A DNA stretch of 44,438 nt from Deltaproteobacteria bacterium (GTDB taxonomy: Bacteria > Desulfobacterota > Desulfobaccia > Desulfobaccales > 0-14-0-80-60-11), in contig JAKAKP010000106.1 of the NCBI GenBank assembly GCA_021813445.1, positions 1-44,438 on the forward strand, read 5' to 3'. Both the position numbers and the translations under genes were made by a program. Positions 8,483-15,802 of the stretch are shown here, one piece after another (the first letter of the stretch is position 1; every line of letters begins with the position of its first letter). The notes beneath the pieces were generated by a model. The model did no database searches. It saw only the letters and a list, made by a program, of their open reading frames with translations, and was not told where the DNA came from.

Positions 8483-9520
8483 ATGCGCGCCCAGCATTTC
8501 CGCCAAAGTATTTTGTCCCTGGGTTTCAAGGTGTTTCATTGCCAGCCCGTTAGGGATTGGTCCGCGTCCTATATTCCCCTAAATCTGCGAGTGTTAATGG
8601 CCGGCGAAAGGCTGACCTTTAACCTGTTCCTCAAGATCAACGATGGGGAAGACTTTAAATATTTCCCTTACATGGAAGAGGGGGAAGTCCTGGACGCCAA
8701 ATGGCTGGCGCCCCTAGCCAGGATGGACATCAAGCACCTGTACTTCCAGCAAAAAGATCTGGATCAGGTTCTGGCTTACCTGAACAACCATCTGCAACTG
8801 CTGGAGATGGAAGGAGCGGCCCAGTCCAAGAAGAAGCTCAATGTCCTGGGGGAACACCTCAACCTGACTTTACGCCAGACCTTTTCAGCCCCCCGCCTGG
8901 GACCCCATATTAAGCTAGCCGAGAAGCAGGTTGATAGGATTATTGAGGAATTTAATCGGGATAAGTTGTCGCCGAAGATGGTGTGGGAGATTCTTTACCG
9001 CAACTACAGCCTCTACAACCACTCCGTGAACGTCTGTCTGCTGGCAGTGGCCATGATGCTCTTTTTGGGGAAATCCAACCGGGAGAGCCGGCTGCTGGGT
9101 TCCGCGGCGCTTTTCATCGACCTGGGGATGACCCGCATCTCCGAGAGAATTCTTAATAAAGCCGGAGGCTTGACCCCCGAGGAGTGGGAAGAGACCAAGA
9201 AGCATCCTCTTATCGGCAAGCAGATGTTGCGGGGTCATTCCTCTCTGCCGGCGGAGGGGGGCCAGCTGATTTTGGAGCATCATGAAAATGCCGACGGTTC
9301 CGGATATCCCGAAGGTTTATCCCTGACGCGGCAGCACCCCTGGACCCGTATCCTGCGTCTGCTGGACGCCTATGACGCCTTCACCACCTTCCGCCCCCAC
9401 CGGCCGGCCCAAACTCCGTTTGCCACTCTGAAATTCCTCCAGAAACAGGAAGGCCCCCGGGGGCCGGTTTTTGAGCCCCGCACCTTAATGAGTTTTATCC
9501 GCTTCCTGGCCCTGGCTTAA
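8483..9520 (+). CDS. Degenerate HD-GYP paralogue lacking the catalytic histidine
   Basis: A 345-residue tandem paralogue of the preceding gene, alignable end to end with no large gaps. The N-terminal domain (YIPLNLRVLMAGERLTF, YFQQKDLDQVLAYLNNHL) and the GYP region (LEHHENADGSGYPEG) are retained. The HD dyad is changed to I212-D213 (ALFIDLGMTRIS); the codon is ATC at 9116-9118. RPYR is also changed to RPHR. Loss of the metal-binding histidine predicts weak or no phosphodiesterase activity, so it may be a c-di-GMP sensor or a partner of the active paralogue. That role is inference. GGAGG at 8465-8469 precedes the ATG. The last four bases overlap the convergent CBS gene. Confidence 0.85.
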   Translation: MRAQHFRQSILSLGFKVFHCQPVRDWSASYIPLNLRVLMAGERLTFNLFLKINDGEDFKYFPYMEEGEVLDAKWLAPLARMDIKHLYFQQKDLDQVLAYLNNHLQLLEMEGAAQSKKKLNVLGEHLNLTLRQTFSAPRLGPHIKLAEKQVDRIIEEFNRDKLSPKMVWEILYRNYSLYNHSVNVCLLAVAMMLFLGKSNRESRLLGSAALFIDLGMTRISERILNKAGGLTPEEWEETKKHPLIGKQMLRGHSSLPAEGGQLILEHHENADGSGYPEGLSLTRQHPWTRILRLLDAYDAFTTFRPHRPAQTPFATLKFLQKQEGPRGPVFEPRTLMSFIRFLALA

Positions 9521-9933
9521 ATATCCGCACCGCAGTCTTTCAGATACTGCACCAGAACATCCGTCTCCGTTATCAGTCCCACCAGGCGATCATCTTCCAC
9601 CACCGGCAGGCAGCCGATTTTGTGATCCAACATCAGGCGCACCGCAGTGCATACCGCGGTTTCCGGCGACACCGTGATCACCGCGGGCACCATGATATCC
9701 TTGATGCGCATGGTTTTCATCAAGTCCCGGGTGTCTTTGCTGCCATAGCCCAGGGCATGGGCCAGGGAGCTGCGAAAGAGGTCTCTTTCCGAGACTATCC
9801 CGGCCAGCCGCGTCCCTTCCACCACCGGCAGGTGGCGAATCCTTCCTAAGCGCATGATGTCGTTGGCCAAGCTCAGCTCATCGTTGATATCCAGGGTGGC
9901 CACTTCTTTAACCATGATGTCCCGGACTTTCAT
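9517..9933 (-). CDS. Two-CBS-domain protein
   Basis: A small protein of 138 residues made almost entirely of a CBS pair. It starts with MKVRDIMVKEVATLDIND. The first CBS repeat covers about residues 5-55 (IRHLPVVEGTRLAGIVSERDL) and the second about 75-130 (IGCLPVVEDDRLVGLITETDVL). Stand-alone CBS pairs usually bind adenine nucleotides and regulate a partner. No partner can be deduced here. GGGAG lies about ten bases before the ATG. It is the last gene of a minus-strand series running down from prmA and converges with the degenerate HD-GYP gene, overlapping it by four bases. Confidence 0.9.
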   Translation of the reverse strand: MKVRDIMVKEVATLDINDELSLANDIMRLGRIRHLPVVEGTRLAGIVSERDLFRSSLAHALGYGSKDTRDLMKTMRIKDIMVPAVITVSPETAVCTAVRLMLDHKIGCLPVVEDDRLVGLITETDVLVQYLKDCGADI

Positions 9934-9987
9934 TAATTCAACTCCCTGACGCGGGGGCTCGCGTCTTTGGATTTCAGGTCACTCACT

Positions 9988-11040
9988 CTATAGTGCCGCC
10001 AGCCAGCCCCGGCCTCTGGCGCTCAAATCCGCCACCAGAGCCAGGACCCGGGTGGCGGCTACTGGGGGCAGGTAGCCCATGCCGCAGGCCGGCGTCAGCA
10101 GGGACTGGGTAAGAATCTCTTTCAGGGGCGGCCCCTGTTGCGCCAATTGTTGCACCTGCCCTTGAAAACGGCTCCACAGTCTGTCCGCGGTTTCCCCATC
10201 GAGGTCCTCGCTGGTGGGCACCAGGCCCCAAGCCAGCCAACCCCCCCGGGCCAAGAAACTCCGGAGCGCCTTATCATAAAGACGGAGGCTGTCAAAGTAG
10301 CCGTAAGAATCAAAGCTGAGGATATCCAGGGGAGCTTCCAGCAGCAAAGACCAATCCGTGTTGCCGCAGCAATGCACCCCCAGGGTGACGGGACCGGGGA
10401 CGCGCACCGCATCCAGGGTCTGGGTGAGAATTTCCCCGACCTCAGCCTTGGATATGGGCAGATAGGCCGAGCCAAACCCGGTGAGATAGGGTTCATCCAA
10501 AAAGATCACTGCTTCCTTGCCCAGGTTCCGGAATTTTTGCGCCTGCCAGGCTGCTTTCAGGGCCAGCCCCTGGCAGACCGCCTGGGTCAGTTCCCGGTCA
10601 TAAAGGATGGCCTTGCCTTCCAGGTCCTTGACCATGCCCGCAAAGGTCACCGGTCCGGACACCTGGCCTTTTAATACCTGAGCCTGGCATTTCCCGGACT
10701 CGCAATGCCGCAGCAGCGAGAAAAACCCTTGGGCCTCCGTGGGGTCCAGGGCGAAGGGAGCCAGATCTCCGGCCCACACCTCCTCGTAAAGTTGGGCCAG
10801 GGCCTCCTCCCGGGGCAGGAGAGGATCCAGTCCCACCGTCTGCCCTTCCAGGTCGATCTTTAAACCCGGCAGACCCCGGGCGGCCTGAGCCACCATTTCC
10901 TCCGGAAAACCCAAACGCACCATCTGGGGCCAGAAGGGCGCCTCGGGCAGATACTCCAGGATCGCGGCTGTAGCCGCGTCGGCGTCAAGAAAGGGCACGG
11001 AGCCGATGCCGGTGGCCGTCAAAGGAGATAAAGGGGACAT
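9988..11040 (-). CDS. Core MetE-like / UroD-superfamily methyltransferase
   Basis: A 350-residue protein of the UROD/MetE barrel superfamily. It starts TATGIGSVPFLDADAATAAI, like the catalytic half of cobalamin-independent methionine synthase. It shows FLDEPYL near 181 and a zinc-site pattern H223-C-C225 (GVHCCGN) plus C319 (LTPACGMG). It lacks the N-terminal half of full MetE. Such short core MetE proteins are known or proposed to make methionine with a methylated corrinoid protein or other donor instead of methyl-folate. Which donor is used here cannot be seen. GGAGGAAAA immediately precedes the ATG. A repeat-rich spacer of 145 bases separates it from the upstream TVP38-type gene. Confidence 0.75.
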   Translation of the reverse strand: MSPLSPLTATGIGSVPFLDADAATAAILEYLPEAPFWPQMVRLGFPEEMVAQAARGLPGLKIDLEGQTVGLDPLLPREEALAQLYEEVWAGDLAPFALDPTEAQGFFSLLRHCESGKCQAQVLKGQVSGPVTFAGMVKDLEGKAILYDRELTQAVCQGLALKAAWQAQKFRNLGKEAVIFLDEPYLTGFGSAYLPISKAEVGEILTQTLDAVRVPGPVTLGVHCCGNTDWSLLLEAPLDILSFDSYGYFDSLRLYDKALRSFLARGGWLAWGLVPTSEDLDGETADRLWSRFQGQVQQLAQQGPPLKEILTQSLLTPACGMGYLPPVAATRVLALVADLSARGRGWLAAL

Positions 11041-11185
11041 TTTTCCTCCAGAAAATCTCTTTGAAATTATTACTTTTCCAGGGGCTTGTCAAGGAGGGGC
11101 GGTGAGAAGATAGGGATAGGGGCCAGGGGTCAGGGGCCAGAAAAAACACTGATTACTGATTATTGATATTACTGACCACTGGCCA

Positions 11186-11977
11186 CTACGTCTCTTCATG
11201 CCCGCCGTGGTCCCAGCGTTGCAGCCAGGTGTACAGGGTCTCCCGGCAGAAGTAGAGCACCAGTCCCAGCAACAGGCAGAGGCCGATGAGGATGGCCGAG
11301 AAGAGATAATCCCCTTCATAGACCTTGGCGCCCTGCAGGGTCAGCATCAGGGTGCCGGGGAGGCGGCCTATCGTGCACAATATCAGGAACAGACGCAAAG
11401 ACATCTCGCTCAGGCCCAGAATAAAACAGAGGTAATCCTTGGGGAACCCGGGGATGACAAAGAGGAAAAAGGCCACCAGCGCGCCCTGGCGCTCCATGAG
11501 GAAATCGAACTTTTTCAGGGTCGCGGGTTTGACCACCTTGGCCACGAAGTGCACTTCCAGCCAGCGCCCCAGGAGAAAGGCCAGGATGGAGCCCACGGTG
11601 AGGCCGATGGTGGAATACAGCATTCCCAAAGGCACCCCGAAGAGGTAACCGCCGAGGAAGCCGGTGGCCTCCCCGGGAATGGGGGCAAAGACCACTTGCA
11701 GGACCTGCACCACAATGAAAACCAGGGGCGCCCATGCCCCCGCGGCCTCCAGGAGTTGGTGGATCCGGTCCTTATCCGCGAAGACATCGAAGTAGTAACA
11801 GGCTTCGCCCCAGAGGAGGTCCCGGCAGCGGAAGCCCCAGACCAGGACCAGGCCCAGGACCACCAGGCCCAGGATCACTCCCCCCCAAATTAAGCGGCGC
11901 CGCCGGTCCGCGGCTTCGTTGTTCTCCATAATTTTCGGCAAAGGTTTTGCGGTGGAGGTATCGGTGCGATTGCTCAT
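11186..11977 (-). CDS. TVP38/TMEM64 (VTT domain) membrane protein
   Basis: An integral membrane protein of about 263 residues with hydrophobic segments at the N-terminus (LIWGGVILGLVVLGLVLVWG) and through the centre. It carries the VTT/SNARE-associated signature: VFAPIPGEATGFLGGYLFG, LLGRWLEVHFV and FLFVIPGFPKDYLCFILGLS. The family is implicated in lipid scrambling or transport in membranes, but bacterial substrates are largely unsettled. The ATG at 11977 (MSNRTD) is preferred. A GTG at 12028 would add 17 residues, and AGAGGA sits between them. The gene lies 56 bases after the radical SAM gene on the same strand. Confidence 0.85.
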   Translation of the reverse strand: MSNRTDTSTAKPLPKIMENNEAADRRRRLIWGGVILGLVVLGLVLVWGFRCRDLLWGEACYYFDVFADKDRIHQLLEAAGAWAPLVFIVVQVLQVVFAPIPGEATGFLGGYLFGVPLGMLYSTIGLTVGSILAFLLGRWLEVHFVAKVVKPATLKKFDFLMERQGALVAFFLFVIPGFPKDYLCFILGLSEMSLRLFLILCTIGRLPGTLMLTLQGAKVYEGDYLFSAILIGLCLLLGLVLYFCRETLYTWLQRWDHGGHEET

Positions 11978-12033
11978 GGTTTTCTTAACGCATTTTCCTC
12001 TCAAATGCCAATATTCCTGGATCGGCACCGGGA

Positions 12034-13011
12034 TTACTTAACTTCATCACTAGGGAGCAAATGGGGCTTCTCCAATGCCGACGCCTGCCCCTCCTGGCGC
12101 CAGCGGGCCCCCTGGCGGCTGCCCCGGCGGGCAAATTCGGCCTTAATCAGGTTTAAGACCCGGGATTTAGCCACACACCACTCCGGCGCCAGCAGTTCCC
12201 CGGGATGGGGGTCGCCGGTAAGGCGGTGGATGATCAAGTTAGGTGGCAACAGCTCCAGAAAGTCCACTACTGCAGTCACATATTCCCTTTCACTGAGAGG
12301 CCGGTAGGCTCCCTCACGGTAAAAGGAAGCCAGGGCCGAGTCCCGGGTGACGTACAAAAGATGAATCTTTACTCCCTGGAGCGGTAATCCCGCCAGAAGA
12401 GAGGCGGTGGCCGCTATCTCCCCGGGTCCCTCTCCGGGCAGGCCCAGGATGACATGGGCCACGGTCTCCAGGCCCCGGACCGCAGCTTGGGCCACGGCCG
12501 CGGTGAAACAGGCCACGTCATGGCCCCGGTTAATCCTTTGTAAGGTCGCGTCATGGGCGGACTGTAGGCCCAGCTCCAGCCAGACCAGGTAGTCTTTCTT
12601 GAGTTCCGCCAATAGATCCAGAACCGCGTCACTCAGGCAATCCGGCCGGGTGCCGATGCTCAGGCCCACCACCCCGGGAAAGGCCAGGGCCTCCCGGTAA
12701 AGGCCCTCCAATTGCTCCACCGGTGCATAAGTATTGGTGAAGCTCTGGAAATAGGCAATAAATTTTTTAGCGCCATAACGCTGCCGCAGGCGGGCCAGGC
12801 CTTGCTCCATCTGTTGAGTAATACTCAACCCCTGGCCCCAGGCGCCGGTGCCCGACCCCCGGGGATTGCAGTAGAGGCACCCCCCCCGCCCTAAAGTGCC
12901 GTCCCGGTTGGGGCAGGTCAGCCCCGCATCCAGGGTGATCTTTTGCACCCGTTCGCCATGGAGCCGGCGCAAATAGCTGTTCAGGTCCAGGTAAGGCAGG
13001 GCCGCCGTCAA
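12034..13011 (-). CDS. Radical SAM protein, TIGR01212 / YtqA family
   Basis: The radical SAM cluster motif is visible as TCPNRDGTLGRGGCLYCN (Cx9-type spacing characteristic of this subfamily). It is followed by FQSFTNTYAP, GLSIGTRPDCLSD, LELGLQSAHD, HVILGLPGE and a C-terminal IIHRLTGDPHPGELLAPEW. The long open frame upstream to 13281 runs through rsmE in another frame and encodes only low-complexity G/P/R sequence, so it is spurious. I place the start at the TTG 13009-13011, which overlaps the rsmE TGA (TTGA) and gives 325 residues, normal for the family. GGGGGGAT just upstream may act as ribosome site, with translational coupling to rsmE. The substrate of this family is not known to me. Confidence 0.88.
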   Translation of the reverse strand: MTAALPYLDLNSYLRRLHGERVQKITLDAGLTCPNRDGTLGRGGCLYCNPRGSGTGAWGQGLSITQQMEQGLARLRQRYGAKKFIAYFQSFTNTYAPVEQLEGLYREALAFPGVVGLSIGTRPDCLSDAVLDLLAELKKDYLVWLELGLQSAHDATLQRINRGHDVACFTAAVAQAAVRGLETVAHVILGLPGEGPGEIAATASLLAGLPLQGVKIHLLYVTRDSALASFYREGAYRPLSEREYVTAVVDFLELLPPNLIIHRLTGDPHPGELLAPEWCVAKSRVLNLIKAEFARRGSRQGARWRQEGQASALEKPHLLPSDEVK

Positions 13012-13760
13012 CCCAAATCCCCCCAGGCGTATTGGATCAAGGCCAGCGCGGCCAATGCGGCAGTGGGCACCTTCAACAGCCGGGGTCCCAGTCCCACCAC
13101 TTGAAAGCCCGCGTCCCGGGCCTGGGCCGCTTCCCGGGCGGCGAAGCCACCTTCCGGGCCGATCAGGGCCCGCACCGAGCCGGGGCGGCCTTGGCCCAGA
13201 AGGCCTTCCAGGCCGCGGCCCCGCTCCTCTTCCCAGAAAATGATCTTCATCTCTTCGGGGCCGGCCAGCACTGCGGTCCAATCCTGGGGCAGGGCAATCC
13301 GGGGCAGAGCCGAGCGCCGGCAGGACTTGAGGCTCTCCTGGGCCAGGCGCTGCCAGCGGCGGTGGCGGCGGGCCGCCCGCTCCGGGCTGACCTGCTCCGA
13401 GCGCTCCGAAATAAAGGGGACAATCAGCTTCACCCCCATCTCCGTGGCTTGCCGCACTACCAGATCCAGGGCCTCCCCTTTGGCCAGGCCGATCCCCAGG
13501 GCGAGGTCCAAGGGGGATTCGCCCCAGGGGGCCAGTTCTTCCAGTACTTGCAGCAGCGCGCCCTGGGAGTCCACCTGCTGCACTACCCCGGCATAATTGC
13601 GGCCCTGCCCGTCAAAGACCTGCACCCGGGCCCCCGGCCCCAGGCGCAGCACCCGGACCAGATGGCGCGTCTCCTCGGGGTCCAGTAACACCGCACCTTC
13701 CTTGAAGGCTGCCGGAGGGGCAAAAAACCGGCGTTGGGGGATGCTGGGGGAGGATTTCAT
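13008..13760 (-). CDS. rsmE: 16S rRNA (uracil1498-N3)-methyltransferase
   Basis: A 250-residue SPOUT-family enzyme that methylates U1498 of 16S rRNA with S-adenosylmethionine. Evidence is the N-terminal PUA-like part (RRFFAPPAAFKEGAVLLDPEETRHLVRVLR), LALGIGLAKGEALDLVVRQATEMGV, PFISERSEQ, and the knotted C-terminus LIGPEGGFAAREAAQAR and GLGPRLLKVPTAALAAL. Length is typical. It follows prmA by 28 bases, the common prmA-rsmE pairing of ribosome modification genes, and overlaps the next gene's start. No independent Shine-Dalgarno sequence is seen, in keeping with read-through from prmA. Confidence 0.95.
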   Translation of the reverse strand: MKSSPSIPQRRFFAPPAAFKEGAVLLDPEETRHLVRVLRLGPGARVQVFDGQGRNYAGVVQQVDSQGALLQVLEELAPWGESPLDLALGIGLAKGEALDLVVRQATEMGVKLIVPFISERSEQVSPERAARRHRRWQRLAQESLKSCRRSALPRIALPQDWTAVLAGPEEMKIIFWEEERGRGLEGLLGQGRPGSVRALIGPEGGFAAREAAQARDAGFQVVGLGPRLLKVPTAALAALALIQYAWGDLG

Positions 13761-13788
13761 GGTCGGTGCGGAGCCGGGGGCATCCTGG

Positions 13789-14682
13789 TCACACTCTGCG
13801 CAAAATCAAGGCGCCCCAATCTTCTTCGGTAAAGAAACCCGCTGCCTGCAAACCCAGGGACAAGAAGCGCTCCTCCAGGCGCGGCCGGTCTTCCTGGAGA
13901 AAGCCGGAGATGATCAGGGCCCCGCCCCCCAACAGGCGGGCGGTCAGGGCTTCGGCCAGTTCCAGCAAGTCCGGGGCAGTGAGGTTGGCCAGGATCAGGG
14001 CGAACTGCTGCCGCAGGGCCGACAAGGGCGTGGCTTCCACCAACACCTGCTCCTCCAGGGCGTTGAGGCGGACGTTTTCCAGGGCCGCGGCCACGGCCTC
14101 CGGGTCCACGTCGATGGCCAGGACCCCGGCCCCTAATCTTGCCGCGGCCAGGGCCAAAATACCCGAGCCGGTGCCCACGTCCAGGACCTGCCAGGGTTTG
14201 GGGTCGGGGGGCAGGGCCCGGCCCCACACCTCCTCCAGGGCCCTGAGGCAGAGAAGGGTGGAGGGATGGCGGCCGGTGCCGAAGGCCATGGCCGGATAGA
14301 TGGTGATCACTATCTCCTCGGGGCCGGAGGCGTATTCCTCCCAGGGAGGGCGCACCACCAGCCGGGGGGTGACTTTCCGGGTTTTAAAATGGGCCTTCCA
14401 GGCCTCGGCCCAGTCCTCCGCGGCCACCCGGTGCATCTCCAGCCCCAGGGGATAGAGGCCCTGGCACCGCAGGCGGCTCAGGTACCTTTGCAGTTCCTCC
14501 TGCTGCCAGGCCCCGAATTCTTCGGGCAGAAAATAGGCCCGGATCCGCACCCCGGGCTCCGGCCCCTCTTTTTCCTCCAGGATCACACCCCGGCCGCTGA
14601 ACTCGGTGAGAAAGCAAGCCGCGTCCTCCTGGACCGCAAGGGGCATCAGGAGCCGCACTTCCAGCCAATTTTCCTTAACCAT
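13789..14682 (-). CDS. prmA: Ribosomal protein L11 methyltransferase
   Basis: A 297-residue class I methyltransferase that trimethylates ribosomal protein L11. The N-terminal substrate domain begins MVKENWLEVRLLMPLAVQED. The SAM-binding core has MAFGTGRHPSTLLCLRALEEV, VLDVGTGSGILALAAARLG, AIDVDPEAVAAALENVRLN, and ILANLTAPDLLELAEAL (the NLxxP-like motif is NLTAP). The ATG at 14682 gives the normal family length. The open frame extends to 14988, but that part translates a GC-rich repeat. No Shine-Dalgarno sequence is present. Instead a consensus promoter at 14690-14718 places the transcription start on or next to the ATG, suggesting a leaderless mRNA. It heads the series prmA-rsmE-radical SAM-TVP38. 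Confidence 0.95.
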   Translation of the reverse strand: MVKENWLEVRLLMPLAVQEDAACFLTEFSGRGVILEEKEGPEPGVRIRAYFLPEEFGAWQQEELQRYLSRLRCQGLYPLGLEMHRVAAEDWAEAWKAHFKTRKVTPRLVVRPPWEEYASGPEEIVITIYPAMAFGTGRHPSTLLCLRALEEVWGRALPPDPKPWQVLDVGTGSGILALAAARLGAGVLAIDVDPEAVAAALENVRLNALEEQVLVEATPLSALRQQFALILANLTAPDLLELAEALTARLLGGGALIISGFLQEDRPRLEERFLSLGLQAAGFFTEEDWGALILRRV

Positions 14683-14689
14683 TGAGGAA

Positions 14690-14718
14690 ATTATAGCCGC
14701 AGGCAGGCTAAATTGCAA
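14690..14718 (-). promoter_or_regulatory. Consensus sigma70 promoter for a probably leaderless prmA mRNA
   Basis: On the minus strand TTGCAA (14713-14718) is followed after exactly 17 bases by TATAAT (14690-14695). Only seven bases separate TATAAT from the prmA ATG at 14682. Transcription would therefore start at or within a base or two of the A of the start codon. Confidence 0.75.
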
Positions 14719-14850
14719 TGATGACAGGGGAAAGACGGCTTCACTAAAATGATGGGGGAAACGGACCCTCCACTGATTTTCATGGGTTCGGGTTTTTCCT
14801 GGAAACCTAAAGAGTTTCCTCCCAAGTGCAACCTGGGAAAGAGTGACATA

Positions 14851-14940
14851 ACTCCCCCCTTTGAAAAAGGGGGGGTGGGGGGGATTTAATAAGCCCCCCG
14901 AAATCCCCCTAAATCCCCCTTTTGCAAAGGGGGACTTTAA
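14851..14940. repeat. CCCCCTTTG/CAAAGGGGG hairpin repeat pair
   Basis: Two neighbouring hairpins, CTCCCCCCTTTGAAAAAGGG-type at 14853-14876 and TCCCCCTTTTGCAAAGGGGGA around 14914-14934, are separated by more G/C-run repeats. This is a widespread interspersed repeat type in Desulfobacterota and cyanobacteria. The remaining parts of the 309-base gap 14683-14991 hold only the prmA promoter. Confidence 0.75.
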
Positions 14941-14991
14941 AGACCCTCTGTCCGCACCAGGCTTGAGGGATGAACCCCAGTTATGCATGAT

Positions 14992-15513
14992 TCAGTGTCC
15001 CAGGAGATGCAAAATCCTACCCGGCAATTCGTCCCGGTTGGCGGGGGTGACGGCGATCAGGGTGAGGCCCGGCTTCTCTTTGACTCTCTGGATATAACCG
15101 CTGCCTTTGGCGGCCACGGTCAGGAGCAGGGCCACGGGTGCAGCCCAAAGGCGCTCCAGGGCCTCCACGAAAAGGGGAGAGAGGCACTCCATCTTGCCGA
15201 TCTCATCCACCACCACCAGGTCGATCCCCGGAGCCACGTCAAGCGCGGGCAACGCCACCCGGTGCAGGTTCTTCAGGCTCACCCCGTACTTCCCCACCCG
15301 GTGAGGGCCGGGAAGGGCCACGTGGCTCAGCCAGGCCACGTTTCCGTCCAGGGTGAGGATCTCAAAGCCGACGCGCTCGCCTTTCTCCCTGACTTCCCGG
15401 GTGTAGAACCCCGCGGCCCGGCCGGGAAAGCGCTCCACCACTTTTCTGACGATGGTGGTCTTGCCGCACCGGGGAGGCCCGGTGAGGAGGAGGCGGAGGT
15501 GTCTGTTCATCAT
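14992..15513 (-). CDS. THEP1-family nucleoside-triphosphatase
   Basis: A 173-residue P-loop NTPase of the THEP1/DUF265 family. The Walker A GPPRCGKTTIV is at residues 12-22. A typical GFYTREVREKGERVGFEI follows near 55, and Walker B is LVVVDEIGKMECLSPLF near 105. These enzymes hydrolyse NTPs in vitro, but their cellular role is unresolved. The start is MMNRHLRLL with two adjacent ATGs. No clear ribosome site is present; a CTGTTTAACAG palindrome lies about ten bases upstream and could be an operator. The upstream region contains the 200-bp MITE-like element. Confidence 0.85.
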   Translation of the reverse strand: MMNRHLRLLLTGPPRCGKTTIVRKVVERFPGRAAGFYTREVREKGERVGFEILTLDGNVAWLSHVALPGPHRVGKYGVSLKNLHRVALPALDVAPGIDLVVVDEIGKMECLSPLFVEALERLWAAPVALLLTVAAKGSGYIQRVKEKPGLTLIAVTPANRDELPGRILHLLGH

Positions 15514-15553
15514 TGATGTGGGTCTGTTAAACAGTCATCAGGGATCAGTAATC

Positions 15554-15753
15554 ATACCGAGTTGCAATCTAACGGCAATTTTTTGTAGGGGCGGACCCAT
15601 GTGTCCGCCCTTGCGTCCGCAAATACAACTGCGTTAATTCTATGATCATAGTTTATTTTTAGAGAGACTGAAGGATTGTGTTTTTGCAAGCGTCCAGGGG
15701 GCACACACGGGTGCCCCCCTACAAATCCACGTCGTTAGATTGCAACTCGGTAT
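15554..15753. mobile_element. 200-bp MITE-like element with 21-bp inverted ends
   Basis: Positions 15554-15574 and 15733-15753 are perfect inverted repeats of each other, beginning ATACCGAGTTGC. Both outer sides carry the 8-base direct repeat CAGTAATC (15546-15553 and 15754-15761). Just inside the ends, GTAGGGG occurs in inverted orientation, leading into two copies of the GC-rich palindrome (15588-15610 and 15696-15721). No coding potential is seen. The ends resemble the sequence next to the transposase stop at 44314-44331 (16 of 18 bases), which suggests mobilisation by that element type. The direct repeat may be a target duplication, but similar CAGTAATC/CACTGATC strings are common in nearby spacers. 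Confidence 0.75.
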
Positions 15754-15802
15754 CAGTAATCACTAAGGAAGACCGCCGGCATAGCATTTTACTGACCACT
15801 GA

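Noticed and set aside
13012-13281. N-terminal extension of the radical SAM protein
   Set aside because: It lies wholly inside rsmE in another frame and is G/P/R-rich. A TTG at the rsmE stop gives the normal family length.
14683-14988. N-terminal extension of PrmA
   Set aside because: It translates the CCCCCTTTG repeat region, and the ATG at 14682 gives the usual PrmA start and length.
15541-15800. Additional target-site duplications from CAGTAATC and CACTGATCA strings
   Set aside because: Several related strings occur in this spacer and at 11150-11185, so only the copies exactly abutting the 200-bp element were used, and cautiously.
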